From assembly GCA_017615795.1 (NCBI GenBank), contig JAFZZK010000027.1, positions 1 to 57,002 on the forward strand: DNA of 57,002 bases, read 5' to 3'. Positions 32,263 through 41,794 of this stretch are shown one piece after another. Positions within the stretch are counted from its first letter, which is position 1, and every line of letters starts with the position of its first letter. The notes below the pieces were generated by a model. That model saw nothing but the letters and a program-made list of their open reading frames with translations, had not been told where the DNA came from and did not search any database. The position numbers and the translations under genes are program-made. This DNA is from Bacteroidales bacterium. Its GTDB lineage: Bacteria; Bacteroidota; Bacteroidia; Bacteroidales; WCHB1-69.

Positions 32263-34029
32263 ATGTCTACGAAAAACTTGTTTTTTTATATTATTACGAT
32301 ACTTTTGACGGCCTTGATGGTTGTTCCAGAACAGATGAATGCCCAGCATCCCGCCAAGTATTGGGTGCAGTTCAAGGACAAGGCAGGCTCTCCCTATTCG
32401 CTGCTCCGTCCGCAGGAATTCCTCTCCCCGCGTGCGTTGGAATTGCGCCAGCGCCATCACATTCCGGTCGATGAAATGGATATTCCGGTCAACGAATCCT
32501 ATATTCGGCAAGTGCTCGCTTTGGATTCCCAAATGCGTCTGCTCACCCGCTCCAAGTGGATGAATGGCATTACGGTGTATTCTGATCAGGACAGCATCCT
32601 CGCCCGTATTTTGGAACTCCCCTGTGTGGCTTTCGCGGAGCAAACCGTCGCGATGAAATATCCTGAAATCTATCTCGATTCGGTGTTCTCTTTCAAGCCT
32701 CAAGGTGATGTGGCACAAAGTGTTCCTTCGAAATGGGATTATGGCAAGGGCGATGAGCAAATCCGTATGAATCACGCGCATTGGCTCCATCGTCTGGGCT
32801 ACCATGGCGAGGGCATCTTGATGATGGTGTTAGATGCGGGATTCTATCATGTCGACACCCTTCATTTTTTCCGTGACCTCTTTGACGACAACCGTGTGCT
32901 GGGGGTGCGCAATTATGTGCAGATGGGCAAGTCTCCCTTCAACACGGGTACGCACGGCACGAATGTGCTCTCCTGTATCGCTTCCTCTTCGCCAGGCGAA
33001 CTCATGGGCACGGCCCCGATGGCGATGTTTTACCTCTGTCAGACCGAGGATGGCCGTTCGGAGCACAAAGTGGAGGAGGATAATTGGGTGGCAGGCATAG
33101 AGCTGGCGGACAGCCTCGGCTGCCAGGTGCTCAACTCCTCCTTGGGCTACACAAAATTTGACGATACGGTACATGTGCGCACACGTGATTCCCTCACTGG
33201 GAAAGTGAGCCGTGCTTCCCGTGCCGCCACCATCGCCGCCTCCAAGGGAATGCTTGTCTGCAACAGTGCTGGCAACGAAGGGGGTGGAAGATGGAATTAT
33301 ATCGGCTGTCCGGCCGATGCCGAGGGCATCCTTTCTGTGGCAGCCGTGAACACGATGGGCAAAAAGGCCATGTTTAGTTCTGTGGGCCCCACCGCCGACG
33401 GACGCATCAAGCCTGATGTGGCTGCAATAGGAGCTGGCTGCTATGTGGGTGGCATCAACGGTACGGTGAACCCCTCTGCCGGCACCTCGTTTTCGTCCCC
33501 CATCATGGCGGGCATGGTCGCCTGCCTTTGGCAAGCATTTCCTAGCAAGTCCAACTACGAAATTATGGATGCCGTGCGCGCAAGCGGTTCCCAAGCTGCA
33601 AGCCCCGATACGGCGCTCGGCTACGGCATTCCCGATTTTCTGAAGGCATACAACTACCTCCGCCAACCCCAACCGAAATCTTTTGGCATCGACTTTGACG
33701 CTTTCGACACCCAAAACGATACTATCATCTTCCATGTCCGTGCCAATGGCGACGAACGTTTTGATTTTAAACGGTTCTCTTCCAGTAGCGTATGTCTCGA
33801 CCCTGCAATGTCTTCCAAAATAACAATTGTCGAGAAACAAACCATAACCAAAACCATTGATTTGGAACGGCGCGAAATAACAAAAGATACGACCAGACTG
33901 TACAAGATTGTCTTTCCCCGCTTGAAAAAGAAAACTCCTTATTTACTCTTTGAACTTGAATTTGAATACAATGGCGAAAAACTGCACTACATCGTCGGGC
34001 AGGAACAACACCCCAAGAGAAAGAAATAA
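32263..34029 (+). CDS. Subtilisin-family (S8) serine protease, secreted
   Basis: A 588-residue protein. The signal peptide ends at MNAQ (about 28). A prodomain-like region spans about 29-160. The S8 catalytic domain spans about 165-475, with Asp191 (VLDAGF), His231 (GTHGTNV), the oxyanion asparagine N338 (SAGNEG) and Ser409 (AGTSFSSP). The last 110 residues form a beta-rich tail without a recognisable T9SS sorting domain, so it may stay in the periplasm or use another route. Substrate is unknown. Its 3' end overlaps a small lipoprotein gene by 59 bases. Confidence 0.93.
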   Translation: MSTKNLFFYIITILLTALMVVPEQMNAQHPAKYWVQFKDKAGSPYSLLRPQEFLSPRALELRQRHHIPVDEMDIPVNESYIRQVLALDSQMRLLTRSKWMNGITVYSDQDSILARILELPCVAFAEQTVAMKYPEIYLDSVFSFKPQGDVAQSVPSKWDYGKGDEQIRMNHAHWLHRLGYHGEGILMMVLDAGFYHVDTLHFFRDLFDDNRVLGVRNYVQMGKSPFNTGTHGTNVLSCIASSSPGELMGTAPMAMFYLCQTEDGRSEHKVEEDNWVAGIELADSLGCQVLNSSLGYTKFDDTVHVRTRDSLTGKVSRASRAATIAASKGMLVCNSAGNEGGGRWNYIGCPADAEGILSVAAVNTMGKKAMFSSVGPTADGRIKPDVAAIGAGCYVGGINGTVNPSAGTSFSSPIMAGMVACLWQAFPSKSNYEIMDAVRASGSQAASPDTALGYGIPDFLKAYNYLRQPQPKSFGIDFDAFDTQNDTIIFHVRANGDERFDFKRFSSSSVCLDPAMSSKITIVEKQTITKTIDLERREITKDTTRLYKIVFPRLKKKTPYLLFELEFEYNGEKLHYIVGQEQHPKRKK

Positions 34030-34237
34030 TGTCGGATTTTTGATTGTCGTATCCTTGCTGATGGCCGGAAGCCTGTCGCTTGCCTCTTGCGAGACCATGG
34101 AACATTGGCTTTTCGATGCCTCCGACTACTCCCTCATTCCTTCCAAAAACGACCAGGAGACGGACATGAGCCGCACCGACCAATATTGGGACGACCTGGA
34201 TTATGACATTTGGTACGAGGAGAATGAATACGACTGA
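33971..34237 (+). CDS. Small acidic lipoprotein overlapping the subtilase gene
   Basis: An 88-residue protein, starting at the ATG at 33971, in a different frame from the subtilase. It has a basic N-terminus, a hydrophobic stretch (VGFLIVVSLLMAGSLSLASC) and a lipobox LASC. The mature part is about 50 residues, very acidic and rich in Tyr, Asp and Trp. The signal needs this start, because the only later methionine before the lipobox leaves too short a leader. A protease inhibitor or partner role is possible but is only inferred from the overlap. No family is recognised. Confidence 0.65.
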   Translation: MAKNCTTSSGRNNTPRERNNVGFLIVVSLLMAGSLSLASCETMEHWLFDASDYSLIPSKNDQETDMSRTDQYWDDLDYDIWYEENEYD

Positions 34238-34299
34238 AGATCCTATTGATCTCCAACTCCAAAGAACTGTTATGATTTAGGTTTCGATTGTTGTGAGTG

Positions 34300-34341
34300 G
34301 TTTCAAGTTTCAAGTTTCAGGTTTCAAGTTTCAGGTTTCAA
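34300..34341. repeat. Tandem 7-base repeat (GTTTCAA/GTTTCAG), six copies
   Basis: Six uninterrupted copies in the order A, A, G, A, G, A at the variable last base, between the convergent small lipoprotein and DUF4249 genes. It lies in a 131-base gap with no other feature seen. Confidence 0.9.
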
Positions 34342-34368
34342 GTGTGGGACTTGCAAAACTATTAACTA

Positions 34369-35337
34369 TTAATAGTATCCCACAGTGTCTTCCCAGAATA
34401 TCCTTTTGGTGGTGGAGGCGAAGCCGCACCAGGCGCCGAGGACGTTCTCTCCCTCGATGTTGGAGATGACGGGTGCGGGGTTGAGGAACGGGTTGGTGCC
34501 CATGATGGCTTCCGTGCCGCCCGTTATCATGAAACGGTAGCTGTTGTAGTCCATTAAGCTGCATTTGACGTACACCGTGTCGCCGGGACGGAAGGTGAGC
34601 CGCCGGGCAGCCTCGCTTTGTGCTTCGCTCATGCCCAGGGTGTGCAGCATGGTGACGCCATAGCGCTCCAGCTCGAAATTGAAGGTGATGCCGCTGAAGG
34701 TCTTGTCGTCAAAGGCGACGGGCACGGGACTGACCCACAGTCGGTCCGTGAATTTGGGACAGGCCACTTTCACGGCGAAGCTGTAGTAGCTGGACTCGGC
34801 GGGGTCGTCGGTGAGTTGGATGCGCACGGTGCGCATGGTGTCCTTGTCGAGGATGTCGGAGAGGTGGCTGAACCAGGCAGAGTCGATGTCGAAGGTGTGC
34901 GGGATGGTCGTGGTGGCATGGTATTCTTTGCCCTTGCTGCGAACCGTGAGGGTGTAAGTGGTGTTTTCCCGCCCTCTCAAGTTCGGGCTGACGTAGGCGA
35001 GGAACAAGGGCGCGTCGGGGCAGAACTGGAGAACCAGCGAGTCGCGCTCCCCGTCGGAGGAGGTTACAATCACCTCCGCGTCACTCACCAGCAGGTTGTT
35101 TTGGATATATTCCATGGTGAAATCCTGGAAATAGGGGATGCTGTTCGTCAGCGTCACGATGGCCGGCTGGCCATTCTCGATGGTGCCTTCAATCACCAGC
35201 TTGGGGCCGTAGCCGGGCAGGTCCACGTCGATCTCGGTCTCGCAAGCCCCCAAAAGCAAGGCTGCGGCGATCAACAGCGAGGGCATCCAAAAATGACAGG
35301 AAGAAGTCTTGGTGATATGATGCATGAGTTTGAGCAT
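34369..35337 (-). CDS. DUF4249 lipoprotein, partner of the TonB-dependent receptor
   Basis: A 322-residue lipoprotein (lipobox LLGAC). It starts ETEIDVDLPGYGPKLVIEGTIENG, the typical opening of DUF4249 proteins, whose members are encoded directly after TonB-dependent receptors in Bacteroidota. It is probably an outer-membrane lipoprotein that helps the receptor capture its ligand. The ligand is unknown. It follows the receptor gene by 36 bases. Confidence 0.9.
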   Translation of the reverse strand: MLKLMHHITKTSSCHFWMPSLLIAAALLLGACETEIDVDLPGYGPKLVIEGTIENGQPAIVTLTNSIPYFQDFTMEYIQNNLLVSDAEVIVTSSDGERDSLVLQFCPDAPLFLAYVSPNLRGRENTTYTLTVRSKGKEYHATTTIPHTFDIDSAWFSHLSDILDKDTMRTVRIQLTDDPAESSYYSFAVKVACPKFTDRLWVSPVPVAFDDKTFSGITFNFELERYGVTMLHTLGMSEAQSEAARRLTFRPGDTVYVKCSLMDYNSYRFMITGGTEAIMGTNPFLNPAPVISNIEGENVLGAWCGFASTTKRIFWEDTVGYY

Positions 35338-35373
35338 ACGTTTGTCTGATTAATGATGATTGTTGCCGGCAAA

Positions 35374-37770
35374 TTAGAATTTGAAGGTCCAGGTGATGGA
35401 TGGGATAATGGGGAAGAGGCTCATTTGGAAGGCTTTGTTCTCGATGGCAAAATTCATGCTGTTGGCATCGATGTTGGTGTTGGTTTCCAAATAGATGAAG
35501 AAAGGGTTCTTGCGGTTATAGACATTGTAGATGGAGAAGTTGAGCCCGGTCTCGAACTTGCTGGTTTTCTTGATGGTCCAGTTGACGGCTATGTCGAGGC
35601 GGTGGTAGGGGGGCATGCGATACCCATTGCGTTCGCTGAATTCGGTGATATAGGAGCCCATATAGAAATAGTAGCCGATGGGAATGGTCATGGTGTTGCC
35701 GGTCTGGTAGACCCAGAGGGCGGAGACGCTCAGCTTATGGGGCAGGATGTCGTAGGTCAGACTGATGGAGACGTCGTGGCGGCGGTCGTACTTGGCCCAG
35801 TAGGGGTTGCCGTTGTTAAGCTCGTCGAATTGGCGGCGGGTGAAGCCTAACGTGTAGCCGATGAAGCCCGTGAAGCGGCCACGCGCCTTCTTGACGAAGA
35901 ACTCCGCGCCGGCGGACCAGCCTTGGCCAAAGGTGTAGAGTTGGTCGGGGTTGATCATCAACACGCTGAAATCGAGGCCGTCGCGGTATTCGGCCAAGTT
36001 GTACATCTTTTTGTAATAAAGGTCCACGTAGGTCTCGAACATGTTGTGGTAGAAATTGCGGAACACCCCTAAGGAGAACTGCATCACCATTTGCGGTTTC
36101 ATCAGGTCTGTGCTGGGCATCCACACGTCGGTGGGCAGCGAGATGGTGGCCATGGAGATTTGGTGCATGAACTGATGGTTCAACGTTGCGGATGCTTTGA
36201 GGGAGGTCATCGAGTCGATGAGGAAGCGCACGGAGAGACGCGGTTCCACACGGTTGTACTGGCTGACAATCTCCCCTGGTCGGTAGAGGATGGAGTCGGA
36301 GACAGCTCCGAAGTCGTCGAGCACGTAGCGCGTGAAGGCGCCGAGATGCATGAAGTTGGTATAGCGCACGCCCATGTTGAGTTTCCAACGTCGTGAGATG
36401 TCGAACTCGTCATGTGCGTAAATGCTCAGCTCGTTGGCAAAATAGGGCTTCTGCGTGGGAAAGGGGAAGTTGTTGTCGATGCCCGCTTGTGCCGCAATCT
36501 GACCGGGCAGGCATTGGTGGAAGACGTTGTGAACGCCAAAGCGGATGTTGTGTTTCGGGGTCGGCATCCAGGTGAGCTCGCTCTTGAGCGCATAGTCGCG
36601 GATGCCGGAGCCGAGCTTGAACTTGAAAACATCCATGCCCATTTCGGTGCTGAAATCATAGTAGCTGAAGGTGGCGGAGGTGTTGAGGAAAAGTTTGGGC
36701 GAGATGATGTAGTTCCACCGCGCCGATGCGGTTGCGTTGCTCCACTTGAACTGCGCCTTGGTCATCCCGGACGACGACTTGAACCCGTAGGTGTCCGTGC
36801 CATAGTAGGCCCCGAAATAGAGACGGTGCTTGTCGTTGATGACCACGTTGAACTTGGCGTTGAGGTCGTAAAAGTAGAAAGCCATGCCTTTCAGCGGCGA
36901 TGTGGGTTTGAGGAAAGGCTGGATGAGCAGGTCGGCATAGGTGCGCCGTCCTGAAATGAGGAAGGAGGCCTTGTTCTTCTTGAAGGGTCCCTGCACGGTG
37001 AGATGCGAGAAAATCAGTCCGATGCCGCCGTCCACCTCGTATTTTTTCATGTTGCCCTCCTTTTGGTAGACATTCAGGATGGAGGCGGCGCGACCGCCGT
37101 AGTAGGCCGGCATGCCCGACTTGACAAGGTCAACGTTCTTGACGGCGTCGGCGTTGAAGATGGAGAAGAACCCGAACAGGTGGCTGGTGTTGTAGACCGT
37201 GGCCTCGTCGAGGAGGACGAGGTTCTGGTCGGTGCCGCCGCCGCGGACGTAGTAGCCGCTGTTGCCCTCGCCGCCCGACATGACTCCCGGCAGCATCTGT
37301 ATGGACTTGATGACATCGGCCTCGCCCATCAGCGCAGGCATCGCCTTGATAGCCTCGATTTTCATCTCCATGCGCCCCACGTCCGCCGAGGCTATGTTGT
37401 GGTCGGCACGCTCGCCCTGGATGATCACCTCGTCGCCTGCAATGATGTCGGACTCAAGCTCAAAATCGCGCTTGACGGACTTGTCTAAGGTGATGTGTTC
37501 TTCTATTGTTTTAAAAGATAGATAGTTGATGGTCAGCTTGTAGGTGCCGCGCGGCACGGAAACCGAGTAAAAACCAGCCTGGTTGGTGACGCACCCCTGC
37601 TTGTCTTGTGGCTTTGCAGTGTCCGTGAGGATTACGTAGGCTCCCATCAGCGACTCGCCGTTGGTGGCGTCGCGCACCGTACCCGACAGCGTCACACGCT
37701 GCCCATGCACCTGCATGAACGGCAGTAAGCAATATATAATCAGTAAGATAATGCCGTGACGCTTTCCCAT
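35374..37770 (-). CDS. TonB-dependent outer-membrane receptor
   Basis: A 798-residue protein. The signal peptide ends at VHGQ. A carboxypeptidase-regulatory-like domain follows (LSGTVRDATNGESLMGAYV, about 25-105), then a TonB-box-like DEVIIQGERAD, a plug domain (about 115-225, with GGGTDQNLVLLDEATVYN) and a beta-barrel ending in WTFKF with C-terminal phenylalanine. It imports an unknown ligand across the outer membrane using TonB energy. The ATG at 37770 was chosen; an upstream in-frame ATG would add 13 residues before the signal. Paired with the DUF4249 gene downstream. Confidence 0.94.
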   Translation of the reverse strand: MGKRHGIILLIIYCLLPFMQVHGQRVTLSGTVRDATNGESLMGAYVILTDTAKPQDKQGCVTNQAGFYSVSVPRGTYKLTINYLSFKTIEEHITLDKSVKRDFELESDIIAGDEVIIQGERADHNIASADVGRMEMKIEAIKAMPALMGEADVIKSIQMLPGVMSGGEGNSGYYVRGGGTDQNLVLLDEATVYNTSHLFGFFSIFNADAVKNVDLVKSGMPAYYGGRAASILNVYQKEGNMKKYEVDGGIGLIFSHLTVQGPFKKNKASFLISGRRTYADLLIQPFLKPTSPLKGMAFYFYDLNAKFNVVINDKHRLYFGAYYGTDTYGFKSSSGMTKAQFKWSNATASARWNYIISPKLFLNTSATFSYYDFSTEMGMDVFKFKLGSGIRDYALKSELTWMPTPKHNIRFGVHNVFHQCLPGQIAAQAGIDNNFPFPTQKPYFANELSIYAHDEFDISRRWKLNMGVRYTNFMHLGAFTRYVLDDFGAVSDSILYRPGEIVSQYNRVEPRLSVRFLIDSMTSLKASATLNHQFMHQISMATISLPTDVWMPSTDLMKPQMVMQFSLGVFRNFYHNMFETYVDLYYKKMYNLAEYRDGLDFSVLMINPDQLYTFGQGWSAGAEFFVKKARGRFTGFIGYTLGFTRRQFDELNNGNPYWAKYDRRHDVSISLTYDILPHKLSVSALWVYQTGNTMTIPIGYYFYMGSYITEFSERNGYRMPPYHRLDIAVNWTIKKTSKFETGLNFSIYNVYNRKNPFFIYLETNTNIDANSMNFAIENKAFQMSLFPIIPSITWTFKF

Positions 37771-37806
37771 GTTTCCCTCTGTGAAAACTCTTGACGTATA
37801 ACCCTG

Positions 37807-37814
37807 CAAAATTA
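37807..37814 (-). promoter_or_regulatory. -7 promoter element for the receptor/DUF4249 pair
   Basis: Minus-strand TAATTTTG followed by CAG and preceded by a long T-tract, 37 bases upstream of the receptor ATG. Confidence 0.65.
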
Positions 37815-37920
37815 AAAAAAAATTATTAATCGTATGAACAAAAAATCAACGAGTGCCTTGACTCTGTAATGGCCTTGTTGTTTAATCATACACCCCCATA
37901 ATCAGCTAAATAGTTTTTTG

Positions 37921-37928
37921 TATCTTTG
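37921..37928 (+). promoter_or_regulatory. -7 promoter element for parC
   Basis: TATCTTTG followed by CAGCC and preceded by TTTTTTG, 24 bases before the ATG. Confidence 0.75.
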
Positions 37929-37952
37929 CAGCCTTAGAATAAAACCAACAGA

Positions 37953-40664
37953 ATGGCAGACGAAATCCTTGAAAATAACGAAGAAGTTCTTGTCCCGGAA
38001 GACGAGCAAACCTCTGATTTACATAAAGTCATATTCGTGCAGTCCATGTATCGCGAATGGTTTTTGGATTACGCTTCCTACGTGATCCTTGACCGCGCTT
38101 TCCCGGACGTCTATGACGGATTGAAACCCGTACAACGCCGTATCCTCCACTCTATGGACGAACTGGAAGACGGACGCTACAACAAGGTCGCCGGCATCGT
38201 CGGCAATACCATGAAGTACCATCCGCATGGCGACCAGTCCATCTACTCCGCATTGGTGGCGTTAGGGCAGAAAAACTACGTCATCGATACCCAGGGAAAC
38301 TGGGGTAATATCCTGACCGGCGACCCTGCCGCCGCCTCCCGTTATATCGAGGCACGGCTTTCCAAGTTCGCCCTCGACGTGGTGTTCAACCACAAGACCA
38401 CTGAGTGGCAGGTCTCCTATGACGGGCGCAACAAGGAGCCTATCGCGTTGCCCATCAAGTTCCCGCTCTTGCTTGCGCAAGGCGTGGATGGTGTGGGCGT
38501 CGGCATGTCCACCAAGATCCTTCCCCACAACTTCAATGAGCTTATAGATGCTTCCATCCATATCCTGCGGGGCGAGGATTTTGAGATTTATCCGGATTTC
38601 CCCACGGGGGGCATGGCCGACGTGAGCCGCTATATGGATGGCGCACAGGGCGGCAAGGTCCGCAACCGCGCCAAAATCAGCATTGTGGATAATAAAACCT
38701 TGGTCATCACGGAAATCCCGTATGGCACAACGACCCTCAAGCTGATCACGGAGTCCAAGAACTCCATCACCGCCGCCGTCGACGCCGGCAAACTCAAAAT
38801 CAAGAAAATCGACGACAACACGGCCGAGCATGTGGAAATCTACCTCCATCTCCAGCCCGGCGTCTCCCCGGACCAGACCATTGACGCCCTGTATGCCTTC
38901 ACGGACTGCGAAATCACCTATTCGACCAACGCCTGCGTCATCTGGAACGGGCACCCGACATTCACCAATGTCAAAGAGATTCTCAAGATCAACACCGAGA
39001 ACACACTCAACCTCCTGCGTCGCGAACTGGAGATTGAACTTGATGAATTAGGCGCCAAATGGCACAAGATCTCCCTCGAAAAGATATTCTTCGAAAAACG
39101 TATCTATAAAGAATTGGAGAAGGATGTCGATTCCTGGGAGCTCCAAATCGACAACATTGAACACGCTTTCGACCCCTATCGGCCACTGTTTCATCAGGAA
39201 ATCACGCGTGACGATGTACTGGCACTCTGTGAAAAGCCGGTCCGCAAGATCTCCAAGTTCGACATCAAGAAAGCGGAACAGGATATTGCTGACATTGAAC
39301 TCGCCATCGAAGAGGTGCAGAATCATCTGGACCATATTGTGGACTATACCGTCAACTTTTTCCGGCATCTTAAGAAAAAATACGGCGCCGCCTATCCGCG
39401 TCATACGGAACTCAAGAATTTCGACAACATCGTGGCTGCAACCGTGGCCGTCGCCAATCAAAAGCTCTATATGAATAGGAAAGAGGGCTTCATCGGCACC
39501 TCGCTCAAGAAAGACGATGACGTGGAGTATTGCTGCGATTGCTCCGATTTGGACGAAGTGATTGTCTTCCATGAGGACGGCAAGTTCATCATCACCAAGG
39601 TCGCTGACAAGAAATTCGTGGGCAAGAACATTCTCCTTGTCGAGGTGTTCAAGCGCGGTGACGACAGGCACATTTACAATATGTGTTATATGAACGGCAC
39701 GGGGGGGTCCACCATGGTGAAGCGTTTTGCCGTCGGCGGTGTCTCCCGCGACAAGGAGTACGACCTGACCAAAGGCAAGGCCGGCTCCCGGGTGCTCTAT
39801 TTCACCTCCAACCCCAATGGCGAGGCTGAGGTGGTGCGCGTGAAACTCAAGCCCAAGGCCAAGCTCAAGAAACGCGAGTTTGACTATGACTTCAGCCAAC
39901 TTGCGGTCAAGAGCCGCTCTGCATTAGGAAACTTGTTGACGCACTATCCGGTGGCCTCCATCACAATGAGCCAAAAGGGTATCTCCACGCTTAGCGCCAT
40001 CAATATCTACTTTGAAGAGTCTGTGATGCGTCTGAACACGGAAGAACGTGGTACCCTGTTGGGCGCTTTCAAGGAGGATGACAAGATTTTGAGTGTTTAC
40101 AAGTCAGGCAACTATCGCGTCACGGGATTTGAACTCAACACCCATTTCGATGACGACTTGGGTGCCATTCGCAAATGGAACAAGCACCTTGTGATCACGG
40201 TGGTCTATTATCAGAAGAAAGAGGACAAGTATTACATGAAACGCTTCGCCCCCGACACCTTCAACAAAAAAATCGAGTTCGTGCCCGACGACGGCGCTTC
40301 CTCCATTGTCGGCATCTCCATAGACTATTTGCCGCAAGTGAAGGTTGTCTATCGGGCCAAGAAGGCTACCGAGGATTCCGAAGAAATCCTGTCGTGTGCT
40401 GAGTTTGTGGAAATCATGACCTTCCGGGCCCGGGGCAAACGTATCAACTTCCCGGGAATCAAGAAAGTGGTCTTTATAGAACCTTTGCCGTATGAAGAAC
40501 CGGAGGAGGAACCCGAGGAGGTGCAGCCCGACGAGCTTGAGGAGGATGTGGAGAGTTTGGACGAGGCCATTGCCAAAGACATCTTTGATGACATCACGGT
40601 CGACAGGCCGGACGACAAGCCCTCCGGAATCGACGAAGGCGGCGACCAACTGTCACTTTTCTGA
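37953..40664 (+). CDS. parC: DNA topoisomerase IV subunit A
   Basis: A 903-residue type IIA topoisomerase subunit that cuts and rejoins DNA. It has the winged-helix catalytic domain with tyrosine Y131 (AASRYIEARLS), a tower/coiled-coil region and a C-terminal beta-pinwheel. It lacks the gyrase QRRGGKG box and has the Bacteroidota ParC segment SRYIEARLSKFA. The C-terminus is very acidic and ends LSLF. The quinolone-determining loop reads HPHGDQSIYSAL (90-101). The E. coli GyrA Ser83 and Asp87 positions are Gln95 and Ser99 here, which may be natural for the lineage. The peroxidase gene follows 3 bases after the stop. Confidence 0.93.
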   Translation: MADEILENNEEVLVPEDEQTSDLHKVIFVQSMYREWFLDYASYVILDRAFPDVYDGLKPVQRRILHSMDELEDGRYNKVAGIVGNTMKYHPHGDQSIYSALVALGQKNYVIDTQGNWGNILTGDPAAASRYIEARLSKFALDVVFNHKTTEWQVSYDGRNKEPIALPIKFPLLLAQGVDGVGVGMSTKILPHNFNELIDASIHILRGEDFEIYPDFPTGGMADVSRYMDGAQGGKVRNRAKISIVDNKTLVITEIPYGTTTLKLITESKNSITAAVDAGKLKIKKIDDNTAEHVEIYLHLQPGVSPDQTIDALYAFTDCEITYSTNACVIWNGHPTFTNVKEILKINTENTLNLLRRELEIELDELGAKWHKISLEKIFFEKRIYKELEKDVDSWELQIDNIEHAFDPYRPLFHQEITRDDVLALCEKPVRKISKFDIKKAEQDIADIELAIEEVQNHLDHIVDYTVNFFRHLKKKYGAAYPRHTELKNFDNIVAATVAVANQKLYMNRKEGFIGTSLKKDDDVEYCCDCSDLDEVIVFHEDGKFIITKVADKKFVGKNILLVEVFKRGDDRHIYNMCYMNGTGGSTMVKRFAVGGVSRDKEYDLTKGKAGSRVLYFTSNPNGEAEVVRVKLKPKAKLKKREFDYDFSQLAVKSRSALGNLLTHYPVASITMSQKGISTLSAINIYFEESVMRLNTEERGTLLGAFKEDDKILSVYKSGNYRVTGFELNTHFDDDLGAIRKWNKHLVITVVYYQKKEDKYYMKRFAPDTFNKKIEFVPDDGASSIVGISIDYLPQVKVVYRAKKATEDSEEILSCAEFVEIMTFRARGKRINFPGIKKVVFIEPLPYEEPEEEPEEVQPDELEEDVESLDEAIAKDIFDDITVDRPDDKPSGIDEGGDQLSLF

Positions 40665-40667
40665 CCT

Positions 40668-41777
40668 ATGAAGCCGCGATGTGTTGTCGGGTGCCTGCTT
40701 CTTGCCGGCTCGTTGCTGGCAATGTGCGCGTGCAGGGAGCGTGTGAAGCCCCCCACACCCTATACGATAGAAGTGCCCCGCGGTTTCCCCACGCGGCTCA
40801 ACATCCCGCCCGACAACCCCATGACCGTGGAGGGCGTGGCACTCGGCGAGCTCCTGTTCCACGACCCGCATCTCTGCGGCTATCGTGGCGACACCCCGGA
40901 TTCGCTTATGACCTGCGCCACCTGCCATGTGCGGGAGCATAACTATGACATCGGCCTCGACAATGCCCGATTCCCCGATGCTGTGGCGCGTGGACGCAGC
41001 ACGGGCAAGGCAACCCGCCACAACGTGATGCCTCTCACCAACCTTGTCTTCAATTCCGAGGGCTATTTTTGGAACGGCAGTGTCCACGGACAAAACCTCA
41101 ATACGGAGGCGCGCACGATAGAGGATATCGTGCGCATGGCTATCCTCGCCGATGACGAGATGTGCTCTACACCCGAGCGCACATTGGCGGCCCTGCGCTC
41201 CGACAGCCGCTATCCCCAATATTTCAAGGCAGCGTTTGGCAGCGAGGAGATTACGATGGACAGGGTGGAGAAGGCCATCGCGCAGTACGTGCGCTCGTTA
41301 GTCTCTGCCCATAGCAAGTTTGATCGCTATCTTGACGGGAGTGAGCAGCTCACTCCGCAGGAACTGCGCGGCTATGTCCTCTTCGCCACGGAAGAGGGCG
41401 CCGACTGCTTTCACTGTCACGGCGGCGACGGCACCCCGCTCTTCACCACCAATCTTTTTTACAACAATGGTCTCGACGATGTCTTCACGGACGACCATGA
41501 CCGCTCTTTCGTCACGGGCAATCCGATGGACATAGGGGCATACCGCGCGCCGTCGCTGAGGAATGTGGCTGTCTCCGCCCCCTATATGCACGATGGCCGC
41601 TATCGTACACTGGACGAAGTTCTTGCGTTTTACAATGAGGGCTTGCACCCATCACCTTACATCAGCCCGTTGATGCACAAGGTCAACGAGGGAGGAGCGC
41701 ATCTCACACCATCGGATTTGGATGCAATAAAAGCCTTCCTGCTTACGTTAACGGATGACGAATTTTTGCAAAAATGA
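40668..41777 (+). CDS. Di-heme cytochrome c peroxidase lipoprotein (CcpA/MauG family)
   Basis: A 369-residue protein with a lipoprotein-like signal (Cys20 or Cys22). Two c-type heme sites are visible, CATCH (C83, C86, H87) and CFHCH (C247, C250, H251). The family residues in the MPLTNLVFN and APSLRNVAVSAPYMHDGRY stretches are kept. It would reduce H2O2 in the periplasm using electrons from a small cytochrome or quinol-linked donor, and needs a cytochrome c maturation system. It starts 3 bases after parC, so the two are probably one transcript, an unusual pairing. Confidence 0.93.
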   Translation: MKPRCVVGCLLLAGSLLAMCACRERVKPPTPYTIEVPRGFPTRLNIPPDNPMTVEGVALGELLFHDPHLCGYRGDTPDSLMTCATCHVREHNYDIGLDNARFPDAVARGRSTGKATRHNVMPLTNLVFNSEGYFWNGSVHGQNLNTEARTIEDIVRMAILADDEMCSTPERTLAALRSDSRYPQYFKAAFGSEEITMDRVEKAIAQYVRSLVSAHSKFDRYLDGSEQLTPQELRGYVLFATEEGADCFHCHGGDGTPLFTTNLFYNNGLDDVFTDDHDRSFVTGNPMDIGAYRAPSLRNVAVSAPYMHDGRYRTLDEVLAFYNEGLHPSPYISPLMHKVNEGGAHLTPSDLDAIKAFLLTLTDDEFLQK

Positions 41778-41794
41778 GTGTGTCACTTTTTTTG

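Noticed and set aside
34300-34341. Possible CRISPR-like repeat array
   Set aside because: Units are 7 bases with no spacers and no cas genes nearby.
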